Shown here: positions 22,771 to 44,030 of the stretch, in pieces
Numbering within the stretch: the first letter of the stretch is position 1
Layout: the number at the start of each line of letters is the position of its first letter
From: Batillaria attramentaria
Lineage: Eukaryota > Mollusca > Gastropoda > Batillariidae
Assembly (NCBI GenBank): GCA_018292915.2
Contig: JACVVK020000485.1
Span: forward strand, 100,001-164,000
Reading direction: 5' to 3'
DNA length: 64,000 nt
Notes under the pieces: generated by a model
The model's database searches: none
The model's input: the letters and a program-made list of their open reading frames with translations, nothing else
Told to the model about the DNA's origin: nothing
Position numbers and translations under genes: made by a program

Positions 22771-24330
22771 CTCACAAACCAGCCAAGGAGGCTTCTGCCT
22801 GTCTAGTTCTATTATGGTACGTGTTGCTTTGCCATGTGTAGCTTTCCCATTATTTCAGATTGCACATAATTACTTAGTATTGGTATGCTTAGTCTTGGTG
22901 TTTTGGTATCATTCGGTGTGCATATGTTAAAGGCAAAGTGGTCCAGTTTGCAGTGTGAAAAACCCTCACAATCTACCTTTATGTGTACACACAGATGCTG
23001 CTTGTTGCATCTGTCAGTGATTACATAGATGTATACCAATCGTGAATCTTAAAAATCGCTGCCGTTAGAAGTGCAGTATCTTCGGTTTGGTAGTAAGGTA
23101 ATGAAGTATCAAAACAAAGAGATTACCAAGTGTTTAGGTTCATATCCACTGCTGTGCATGTGGGTAAGTGGAAAATTTTTCAGTCTATGTTACAGGTACA
23201 TGTAGAAAACTACAGTAGCAAGCTTTTTTCTTGGGATGATAGTGCGATCTGTATGTCATTCTTCTCTATATGTTAAAGAATCCGCTACAAGGTTTTCCAT
23301 TTTCTCTGGTTGTGAGTTAACTTACAGCTTGCCGGAGGCTAGTAAACAACCCGTGACGCATGGCTTCGGATGTGAAATCACTCACTGTTTTGTATGGGTG
23401 GTTTTCTATCCACAATGTATGGATAAAGATACTACATGTATAAGCGGTCTCTTGAAGTTGGAGTTATTTCCACACATGATGTATGAATCAGATGATGAAA
23501 AACTTACAATAAAGGTTAGTCATTGCTGTTTATCTGTGTGTACACATTATTGGCATCAACAATGAAGGTGATTTTGACTGAAGGTACAGATCTTGTCTGT
23601 AACTGGTTTGCAGTTATGAATAAAGGATGGACCAGCATTTGATTCGCCTTTGTTGTGAGCATGTGGTGTTCAGTTAGTAAATACTGAGCAGTTGTGCTGT
23701 TCTATCATGTATTACTATATGCCCCAACATCACACCTGCAGTTGTGTGCACATAGGTGATGCAGAGTGTTTTACTTACTCCTGTTGGAGATATTTTGCTT
23801 CACACACACACAGACTGACACACACACACACACACTGACACACACACATGCATGCACACACGCACACATGCAGATTTCACTGCAAAAGATATTGGGCATG
23901 TAAACATTTGGATGTAGGTGTGGTCAGCTACACCAACGAATGTAGGCTTTGTCCACTGGTCATGGCGATCTCTTTCTCTTCTGTTTTGCTAAGCATGACA
24001 GACTCGGAGAGCACGCCCGCATGGCGGACTACACAATATTGTAATCGATGACGGTAATAAGACAAATTGTGCACAGAACATGTGTCTGTACCGTGCGCCA
24101 CCGTGGATCCCAGTAGTAAACAAGGAAATATTTCCGTCACGTGAATCTCAGGTAGACTATTGTCAACAGGCTACACTGACGTAAGTGCCATTGGTGTGTA
24201 GAGTCGTGTCGGCCAGGTAAGGTACAACTCAGCACCAGGAAGAACATCAGATGAACAGAATGTGTGTCACAGGTTGGTGTTTGTGGAATAATGGAGTACA
24301 GTGCAGTTCTTACGGATCGCAGTGAAGGTT
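22771..24330. other. Intergenic region upstream of gene B
   Basis: AT-rich; includes a CACACA-rich stretch at 23800-23875. The last ~500 bases are richer in CpG (for example CACGCCCGCATGGCGG near 24012) and probably belong to the gene B promoter. A 109-codon open frame at 23236-23565 has no recognisable domain. Confidence 0.4.
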
Positions 24331-24361
24331 AAACCCGATAGAAAGTTGAACCGAATGTTTA

Positions 24362-24374
24362 CTTTCGGTTTCAC
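24362..24374 (-). promoter_or_regulatory. Interferon-stimulated response element (ISRE)/IRF site
   Basis: The minus strand reads GTGAAACCGAAAG, embedded in AAAAGTGAAACCGAAAGT. It matches the GAAANNGAAA core bound by IRF-family factors, including the favoured A-x-T-G-A-A-A type left flank. It lies 498-510 bases upstream of the gene B ATG, and just upstream of a candidate 5'-UTR donor (CTAACG|GTAGGA at 24421). Vertebrate PARP9, DTX3L and PARP14 are interferon induced. Motif match is seen; function is inferred. Confidence 0.55.
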
Positions 24375-24420
24375 TTTTGGAGAGTAAGACGTTTCATCCG
24401 AACTAGTGGCTGATCTAACG

Positions 24421-24428
24421 GTAGGAAA

Positions 24429-24469
<41 letters not shown>

Positions 24470-24871
24470 ATAAGGGGGCAGGTAAAGGGTGCGATCCACC
24501 TACTTACCAAGTCTGTTAATGAGTAACAGACAGGTAAAGCGGAATGTACATGGACGGAGCATTGTCTAAAGTGCAGCTGTTCCGTTTTCAATCCAGGAAG
24601 AATCCAGTAGGTCAGAGTGAAAGGTTTTTGTATTGTTGCTGCTGATGTCTTCTGGTTTTGCTGCTGTCACTCACTAGTTAACACTTTTTGTCTGCAGGAT
24701 GAAGCTGACATCCCCCCTCCCCCGAATTGCCAGCCACTGAAGTCCTTATGAGTAATAAATCTAAGTAGAGACCTCCTGTCCTGGCAGAATTGGAGAGCAG
24801 CAGATATGAGATAAAATACTGCAAAGAATGATGTGAGAAAAAGTTCCAAGATTAAATACACAACTTGAAAT
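24421..24871 (+). promoter_or_regulatory. Putative 5'-UTR intron and uORF-bearing leader of gene B
   Basis: A donor-like ACG|GTAGGA at 24421 and a good acceptor, TTTTTGTCTGCAG, ending at 24697 could bound a 277-base 5'-UTR intron containing a (GT)n tract (24431-24468). The leader from 24698 to the ATG contains at least four short upstream frames: 13 codons from 24699, then very short ones ending TAG, TAA and TGA. An in-frame TGA lies two codons before the chosen ATG. If transcribed as drawn, translation would probably be restrained. Confidence 0.4.
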
Positions 24872-34401
<9,530 letters not shown>

Positions 34402-34454
34402 TTGTTCCAATCATCACCTGCCCTGTGTCCCCCTCCCTCCTCACACACCCATCG

Positions 34455-35015
34455 GTGATGATAATGATGACTGGCCATTTATAGGGTGACATTGTTTACA
34501 TGATGAGTATTCCATAATTATTTTCAATTTGTTATCTGCCTTCTCTTTTACTTGCATGGCATCTTTGAGTTTGATGATGATGATGATAATAATGACTGGC
34601 GTTTTATAGTGTGACATTGTTTACGTGTTAACTTCTCCAGGTATTTCAGCTCAAAAACATCCCACTAATTGTTCCAATCATCACCTGCCCTGTGTCCCCC
34701 TCACCCCCTCCCTTCTCACACACCCATTGGTTCAGGTCAGTATTGATGTACATGTAATTAGGTGTAAGATGTGACATTGTTTACGTGATGAGTATTCCAT
34801 AATTTTCGATCTGTTATCTGCCTTCTCTGCTTACTAGCATGGCGTCTTTGAGTTTGATGATGATAATGACTGGCCATTTGTAGTGTGACATTGTTTACAT
34901 GATGAGTATTCCATAATTTTCAATTTGTTGTTTGCCTTCTCTTCTTACTTGCATGGCATCTTCGAGTTTGATGATGATGATGATGATACAGTAATGATGA
35001 CTGGCTATTTATAGC
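34455..35015. repeat. ~120-bp minisatellite downstream of gene B
   Basis: About four units of the array also seen after gene A, with the same order of words (GATGATGATG run, TGACATTGTTTACATGATG, ATTCCATAATTTTC, CTTGCATGGCATCTT). It begins about 55 bases after the stop codon. Duplicated flank similarity continues to about 35170, then breaks. Confidence 0.8.
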
Positions 35016-35170
35016 GTGCATCAAAATCTTCCATGCTTACTGCATGCTCACGACGCCTTTGGGCAAGGGGAAGAAAATATGTTTGTACATGTATGTATAG
35101 ACACAAGGGTCTGTTCAGGTTTGTGTTTGCAAAAAAAAGTAACTGTGCAGGTTGTATTTTTGTGAGTTTT

Positions 35171-37613
35171 AGGTACACGTATAAGAATGTTTTCATTTTT
35201 TTTTATATTTAATTTTTGTTGTTGTTGTTGAAATTTTACACAAACAGACAACATGCTGTAGGAAGGAGTTTTATCGGGTGTTGCTGACTAACTAAACATT
35301 AAATTGTGGTCCGCATACAAATTATACACATGCATTTTTTTTTTAAACCTCAGCTGTATAACAATATTACAGCAGGACAACAGTATTGCACATAATTATG
35401 TAAAGCATAGCTCAACTCCTTTCAGTTCTGCAAATTCCTATCTACAGTGATCTTACCGCCAACCTTGAAGCAGAGAATGGCAAAACAGGCTTATGTTGCA
35501 CACTCCTTCAGTGGAGTTGGCCAGTGCAAAATTAGTGTTGCACTAAACCAAATTGTTTTATACCAGCGTAGTCCTGGAAATGCACTATCTGCAAAGTGTC
35601 AGCTAACATGGCGAAAGGACGAAACGAGACAGAAAATGTTTTTTAAAAAAGTAAGTCACAACAACAAAAACTGGCGTTACGATACTGCAAATACATGCAC
35701 ACGACCAACACCTAGTTAGCCTTCGTCTTACCTGTAAAAACTCACAGGCCCATTTCCCATTTCAACAGAGATTTCCTATGGACAACTATATCCTGAATTA
35801 ACACTATCAGCAAAACAAGAAATGTGGAGTTTTTTGGGCTTGCTTTTTTCATTTTTAAAGATGAGAATAGTAGTGCATTTGAAATATATCTGGTTTAAGT
35901 CCCAGGTGCCTGTGGAAGCCAAAACTTGTGCTGAATTTTTCCTTGATCGTAACAACCGATCTGGATAGGTAAAAGCAGCCGACAGACCAAGCTATTGTAA
36001 CAAATGAGATGTCAGGAGTACTAGTGATGCACAGAAAAGTGCACAGCGTTTCCAAATAATTGTATAGAATTTTGTAATATTTCCATGCCCTTGTGCTATG
36101 ACATATTTCTTGCGAAAAGAAACAATTTATGTGGTTGGTTTGTGTTGTGCAGATGGCATGCCAATATCTGTGAGGGTAAATGCAAATCACGTGGGTTTTT
36201 TTCCCCTCTGAACTTTGATTTTGTAACAAGTTACAACTGGTTTGTTTGATGGAAAGGGTACACCTCTCAATGTTCAGTGTGATTCCATATGATTTATTAA
36301 CTAATAGTATTAAACTGTACATCTGATTCATTCACATTTTACGAAGTACATGTAATTGTATGTTGATTTTTGTGATGGTGGTGCAGGGGTTTTATTTTAT
36401 TGCTCGAGATAACTGTTTCTTCTTTTCTTTTTTTACCAGTATTTTGTATTTCTGTGTTTCTTGCACAAAAGTTGCCATAAGCATAAGCTCTTTATCAGTT
36501 GATGTCTTTATCAGTTGATGCCTTTGTTCTCAGCGTTTTAAATGAGTACCCGTACATGTATTGATATTGTAGAAGGATTATTTCCCTTCAAGCCAGCAGG
36601 CTTTGGCTTTAATTAATTTGTTCATTAGCAGGGAAAGCTTACTGCAGTGGTTAATGAAATATTGGTTAATGTTTCACTTTACCATTCTTCCAGTGGTTTT
36701 GTTTTTGCCTAGTAATCTCTGTATTTGACAATAACAGCACTGTGTGTTGTGCCAGGCACTGCAGTGACAGGACTGTTTTATCAGCTGTTTGATCACAGAC
36801 ATGTCCTTCTATGTGGTCAGCAGGGTGCACAGCCCAGCATAACACATCATGTAGAGTTAATCCTGCATTCCAGTAGTTTGCTCATTATGCATACTGACGC
36901 ATATTCACAAAGACAAACCACAGGTAGTGAAGCATCAAAAATTGTGTACATGTATTTCCGCATGGTTCAACTTATATACTGTACAGGCTAACACAGTACA
37001 AACGAACATGGTACATGTCATATTTCATCCATTTGTAAACGATATTGCTGTTTTCTGGGCTCTACGTAATGAAAAGAAAATTTACAAGTGCTTTTGAACC
37101 ACATATAAAACCCAGGACAGCATGCTGACTTACTGAATTCTATTTGAACAAAAGTCCAAAGCTGTTATCAATATTGTAATGCAGAGTAGAGTAACCTATT
37201 GAAAATGAGGCAATATGAACACTGAAAATATTGTTCACAATATGAGTAAGTATGTTTGCTTCTACATTTAACCATAAACACACTTCTATCATACTTACAT
37301 TGTTCATCTCTCTCTCTCTCTATCTCTCTCTCTCAAACATACACACATGCACTTGAAAATGATATTAGATATGCACAGATAAGTGTTAAAAGTCATGCCA
37401 GCATGCAGCATGCACGCAAGGACCAATGTGTCTTTCCAGGTTAGATCACAAACATACACATTTTGGTTTCACACTATCACTCAGCTGTAACGTCCACTCT
37501 TTGTTCTGTTCCTGAGATGCTAAAGAACTGTTGACCAACACAACGAGTCACAAAAATAGCACCAGCAGTTGTATTCATGTCCATATCACAGTTGACAAAA
37601 ATGTCGCTCAACG
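35171..37613. other. Intergenic between gene B and MMS19 (convergent)
   Basis: Non-coding AT-rich sequence between two genes that end towards each other. About 35750-36030 is a diverged counterpart of 18500-18850. A CT-rich run lies at about 37309-37334. It must contain the 3' UTRs and poly-A sites of gene B (+) and MMS19 (-), but no single signal stands out. Confidence 0.5.
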
Positions 37614-39580
37614 TTACAAGAGGAACCTGGTGACAAAAGAAGCAGAGCAACAAATGAATAAGTTAGTGATATACATATAGTGAAATACATAGGGAAAACA
37701 AAAAGAAACAAAAGACAACAACACACAAAAAAAAACAAGAAGAAACTTGGTGGCTAAGCTTGTGGTTTACACAGGAAATTAAATACTAGCCCCATTGTTG
37801 ACTTATGGCCTCTTGCACTGAAAATCGTCATTTCAAAGTCATTCAATTGCACAGCATTCTGTAGATCCTAAAGTCAATAAACACTGTGTTATAAAGAACT
37901 GTTGGCGATACTGTTTGTATTGTTTTGATCTTTGTTTTTGTTTGTTGTTAATAAAGGGGGGGGGGGGGGGGGGGATGGTGCCTGTAAGCTCGTTGCCCTG
38001 ACAGGTTCCCCATTATGTCCAAGAGGGCATAACGATTAATTGGCATCACTCTTACCCTGTAGGGCAGAAGTAAATGTGACTTGGGAAGAAGTGAATGTGA
38101 CCTGTATTAATGTCTCACCAGGCAGAACGTGCAGACACAGCCTCTTTGCGAACAAGACGCTTGCGGTCGTCCAACACTGGCTTGAGAGCACTCAGCACTT
38201 TTGACTTGTGTGGCTGAAGGGCTGCTGGTGGCAGCTGTATCATCTCCCCAACACACCGCAGGGCGAGGATCCGCTCTTGCTGAAAAAGCATTGTTAAAAA
38301 AAAAAAAAAAAGAGATGACCTTGCAATGGGTGTGCTGCAGTTAACTGTGAATGCAGTATGCTAGGTCAGAACCGTAAGGGAGTTTATGTTTCTCCTTTTT
38401 ACATGCTCTGAGCAAACTTCAGGAGTGACAGCTGCAAATCTACAGTGTGTAACTTGCAGACACCATTACACTGACATTGGTGCCTGATATGTGTATACTG
38501 TAAGTAAACTGTACTTTGCAGTGAGATCAATGCATTTTTTTAAACACAAATGATCAGGAAAGAACGTATGTGATTTTTGAACTATTATTTTGGACCTGAT
38601 ACACACAAGATCACCAGTGGTCACAAATTAATCAGTGTAAAAAAATCTTTTACAGTAAGATGTCATTTTCCAGGATTGACATGAACTATGCTGAATGATC
38701 ACTATTTTAATACAAGGATATACGTAGTGATCTGACAGAAAATGGAATGTCACTGCAATGAAACAAAGAGAACAAAGATGCAACTTGATAAATTACCATG
38801 GATGGCGCTTGTGCAGCAAGATGGAGGCAGTCTGGCAGGATATCAGAAAGATAGGCTGTCAGAACATCTGGTGAATGTTTAATTCCTGATGTCAATGTTG
38901 ACAGTGCTTGTCTGTGTAGATCTGAATTGCCTCCTTTCAGTGACGACACCAACAATGGCATCAGCTATGGAAAAGAGATTTTTTTTGGTTTTAATTTGAA
39001 ATAATGTATAGTCTAGTTTTCAATGACTGAAGCTTCAGCAAAGCAACTCGTATGCACTGCATCAAAATTTTACGAGCACACCATGGCTTACAACGTGAAA
39101 ATACCATCAAGAGAAAAACTTACAAAAGATAAGCTATCAGTATGTCCAGTGAACAGCAGAAAACATATGCAAGCCTACACATAGTGTGCAATAACCCCCA
39201 CCGATCTACCCGGTCAACACACACACACACACTGAAATGCACACAAAAACCTGATAATGCAAAGAAGTAGACCGCTTACCTGTGGTAATTCAGAAACCAA
39301 CACCTGCTGGGGTACATTGGTTAGCATACTAGCCACGGCTAACAGGTAATGTTCCTTCAGCCCTGTAAACAAAAATCACATGCATGAAGCAGTGCGCAGA
39401 AATACTGTCAAGACCACTGAAGCGGAATTACGAATATCACCATGAATGTCTTCAAATTCAGCCCCCCCCCCCCCCCCCAAAAAAAAAAGAAGAAATTTTA
39501 CCCCGCATGCAGTACTGTACTAAATATTAAAAATGTATCCTGTCGTTTGAAATGGACCAACCTTAAATATCTATTCAGAC

Positions 39581-39618
<38 letters not shown>

Positions 39619-42600
39619 ACTATAATTATACACACCATCTTTGATATTACCCATACGTGGTGGAAAAGGACATTAAACCCCAACATACCCACCGACTCCC
39701 ATATACACACACACAGTGAACTAGCTAAGCGCAGCAGCAAGTGAGCTGTAACTGTACCTGGTTGTGCGTTGTGGAAGCCCGAGACAAGGCGTGGTAGATT
39801 TTGTACCAGGAAGCGTTGCTGGAAGGTTGGAGTGACCGTAGCGCGCACAGCCACACACAGAACATCAGGGAACGTGGCCAGGATGGTGCTGAATCCCTCC
39901 GCTGCTTTCAGGCCCAACACCTTGTCTTCCAGCAAGGATATAAGCTAAAATGGTAAGATAAATGATGACAAAAATGAAAAGGGGGCAAGACACTACCAAA
40001 ATTTTTAAAATTAATGCTTACTTTAATCTCCTGTGCCAGCCAAGCCTTACTTTCTTCAGAAAATGGTTCAAACAATGTGCTTGGTTTGTATGCAAGTAAA
40101 AGCGACATAAAAGGGACAGAAACCACTTAACTTGTTTATGTCCTGAAGAAGGCGAAAGCCGAAACGTTGACCTGTGCCGTCCTTTGTGAAAGTTAAGTGG
40201 TTTCTGTCCCTTTTATGTTGCTTTTATTTGCTTAAGTTGTAACCACTTCGCAGTCATTACCGTTTCCTTTTCTTTTGGTTTGTACGATTTTAAAAAAAAA
40301 AGTGATAGGCAAAATGTGCCAAAAAAGTGATGGAACAGGAAGAAATGTGGGAAATGATGAACCATCTTCATAAACTTTTTAAGTCCACGCTGAGTATTTT
40401 CTCTATTTCTTCTTACATTTCATATTGTATTTTTCACTTCTCTCTTTTCCGCATAATAAGTTACAGGTAATTCAAAGAACAAGTCACTCTTACCTGGGCA
40501 ATGAGGCCAGTCACTGACTTGTGACCTCTGACTACCAAGCCCTTGATAATCCAGGTCAAGAGGCTCAAGGCTGCATGAGATATGTCAAGGTCAGAAGACT
40601 GAGTCAGATGTGATGTCACCTTTGTGTGAAGACCGTTAACCACAGATTCCAGCGGTTCCCCTGTACAGGCAATTCAAAAATAATATAGATTTACAACAGC
40701 AACAGGAACACTAATCAAACACAAAACTCAATTTCCTGCAAACAAAACAGAAGAGATCTAAATGTATTATGAATGGTAAAGGATTCCAAGCAAAAGCCAC
40801 ATTGCCCCTCTGTACGTGGAGATGATCCTGGGTTGAGAACTGGGGAAAGTGTACAGCAGTGTTGATACTGACCCAGAACAATCCTGAGAACCAGTGTCAA
40901 CAGCTACATTTGCTAACGTGCACATTCCACACTGAGGCCGGCCTCGCAACAGCTGGAGGCGGGACACTGAGGCAAAGCTATGCAAGCAGGGGATCAACTG
41001 GACTGGAGCGGCAAGAGTAGCCCAGAACAGAGTGCGATGGCGAAGGGTCGTTGATGGCCTATGCTCCACTTGGAGCCATGGGCCTTGGTAGTAGTAGTAC
41101 ATTGCACATTGTTGGCACACTCAAAAGCTCAACAGTTTAAAATGCAATGGCATTACCAAACCTACAAATGTAACAGGACGCAGCACCACCCATGATGATT
41201 TTTACAAAAACATGGGAAACATAATCTAAATACGGCTCCAGCATCCTCACCCACCAGCAGGTATTCTGTTGATGATGGCTGCCACACACTTGCATGTCTG
41301 TAGACGGGTGTGCGCGTCACTGGCCTGGAGTGCGACATCTGGCAGGTGAGCAAGTAACCGCTGAACCAGTGGATCAGTCTGGAGATCAGCAGATTTAAAC
41401 TATATCATACACTGCAGGTAAAATCAGTCTTCAGGTGAGACGTTCACAAGGAAATATAGATTACTTTGTCAAACCTGTTAGATGTATATTTTGAAGCTTA
41501 TGTTTTAAGCTATACAGGAAGAGTGCTGGAAGTCAGTCTGAGGGTGCAATTTCTCACAAAATACTGAACCAAAACAGATACCTGATATATCAATTTGTTG
41601 CTCCAAATGTAGCAACTTCGTGTGTGTAAACTGAATACAGACTATCAAGAAAAATCAAGAAAGTATTGCCTTGTGCATTCTGAACAATGAACTCTGACAT
41701 GCTGACAGGTGATCACTTTTCACACCAGCCTTCTGGTCCTCACTGACATATATATATATTATATTTAAAGCAGAGTGATGTCTGTGCAAGGAAATCGTTG
41801 CAACTGACCTGAGTATCAAGGCAAGGTATAACAACCAGCAACAACTGCACCAGCCTGGATTGCTGCCATGATGACAACGCCTGTGGAACAGACATGTATG
41901 TATGATGAACACAATGCCATTGTTTCCTTTGCTGCCATTAACGCATGTAAGATGATATCTTCTGCTGTAATACACTGAGGGGCGAAAGTTAAGGGCCGGA
42001 AGAAGAATTACCTCTCAAAAACAAACAACTCAACACAACACCTTCACCTCAAAGAATCTTTTAATACAACATCTTAGCTTTCAAATCATGTAAACAAAAT
42101 CAATAACAACGGAATTCCATTCGCGCAGCAAGCGTCCAAAGTACCCAACCCCCCATTTCAAAAGTTGCAAGGAACGTCGTTCGGCTTATCAAAGTTCAAT
42201 AACTGGTGTGACCACCCCGGGCAGCAAGGCATTCGCCAATTCTTGATCGCATGGAATGGACGTGGTTCTGGAGCACCTGTTGAGGGATTGCCATCCACTC
42301 CTGCTGCAGGAACCGGAAGAGTTGGGCACCATCAACAGGTTGGGGGTGATTGTCCATGACCCGGCGCTCAAGAATGTCCCACAGATGTTTTATGGGCGCC
42401 AGATCGGGAGATCGGGCAGGCCAATCCAATCGCACAACCTGCTGATGCTGCATCTCATCCCTGACCACCCTGGCGCGGTGAGGCGTCGCGTTGTCCTCTT
42501 GTAGAGTTGCTCCTGGACCCATGGCACGCAGGGTAGGGATGATTCGAGGCCTCAGGATTTCATCTCTGTAGATTATTCCGGTTAGGTTGCCCCTGATTTG

Positions 42601-43960
42601 GTACAGGGGGGTTCTCCCTCTCTCATCAGTGGAAGCCAGCCCAGACCATGACTGATACCCCGCCGTAGCGATCGTGCTCCTGGACGCAGGCGTCTATGAA
42701 TCTCTCGCCTGGTCGTCTCCAGACACGTTTGCGGCCATCACAGTGCGACAGAGTGAAGCGAGATTCGTCTGGGAAGAGTACCATGCCCCACTGATGTCGA
42801 TTCCAACGCTGATGGTTGCGGCAGAACGTCATGCGGGCACGGCGATGACGTGGCGTAAGGGGCAGACGGACGACAGCTTTCCTTGAGTGCAGGTTCACAG
42901 CATGCAAACGGCGGCTCACAGTCCTGCGGCTTACAGTGACGTTAGCAGCGGCTCTGAGGTTGCCGATCAACGCCCTGCAGGTGATGGTGCAGTTGCGGAT
43001 GGTGCGGAGCTGGAGGTACCGATCATCGCGTCGATTGGTGCATCTCGGACGTCCAGACCGAGGACGCTCATCAGCACTTCCAGTGGTCTGGAAGTGGGCC
43101 TGGAGCCGTTGAATGACAGAGTGACTCACTCTTAGCCGTCTGGAGACTTCACGGCCGGAAACGCCGCCCTGGAGCCATCCCAGCGCCCTTCCGCGATCCA
43201 GTGTTGAGAATTTCGTTCTTGGAGGCAAGGTTCTTGAGAGCCCCAGTGCCCGCCCCTAAATACCCATTCGAGTGCAACTTTTGGTGAGCAGTTTTCAGTA
43301 TAGCCATGGCCTTCACGTGCAACAAACCAGAAATCTGCAGCAATACTACTGCCCCAGATAAAGCTGACGAAAGGCACAGTGAAAATCTCGTCATTTTACA
43401 ACATTTTCACTGCCTCTGAAAACAATGTTGCTGAACAGCAATGCTTGCAAAACAGGGTCAGGCACGTGGACCGATGTGTAAGGTTGCAAAAAACCCAAGC
43501 TTGACATTTTTTTCATCATTTTGTATTGGCGTAAAAAATAAATACGTAAAATATGCAGATTTCTGAGGCCGGCCCTTAACTTTTGCCATGCAGAATAGCT
43601 GGCACTGTTACACAAGACCAGTAACTGCATCAATCTGAAAAGTCTAGGGTTGAACAAGACAAATACTGTTTCTAGTTTCATGATTGATGCACTTCTCAAA
43701 TACAGCCCTAGCACACCTAAAAATGTCTGGCTTACGGGCAGCAGAAACGTCTCAGGGTCTACAGCTGAGGATCTCTGTATAATAATAATAATAATAATAA
43801 TAAAATTGGTACTTAAGGGACACCCTCCCTCTCGTGGGAGCTCAGGGCGCCTTACAATGAACACACTCACTCACCCATAAACGCACACAACATGCCTCCA
43901 CACATACATTTAACTACACAACACATAATGTGCATCATCATACACGGGCTGCCCCTGGCT

Positions 43961-44030
<70 letters not shown>

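Noticed and set aside
23236..23565. 109-codon open frame upstream of gene B
   Set aside because: No recognisable domain; frame crosses AT-rich repeat-like sequence; no flanking splice logic.
39442..39744. Proline-rich 100-codon open frame
   Set aside because: It is the translation of two poly-C tracts in an MMS19 intron.
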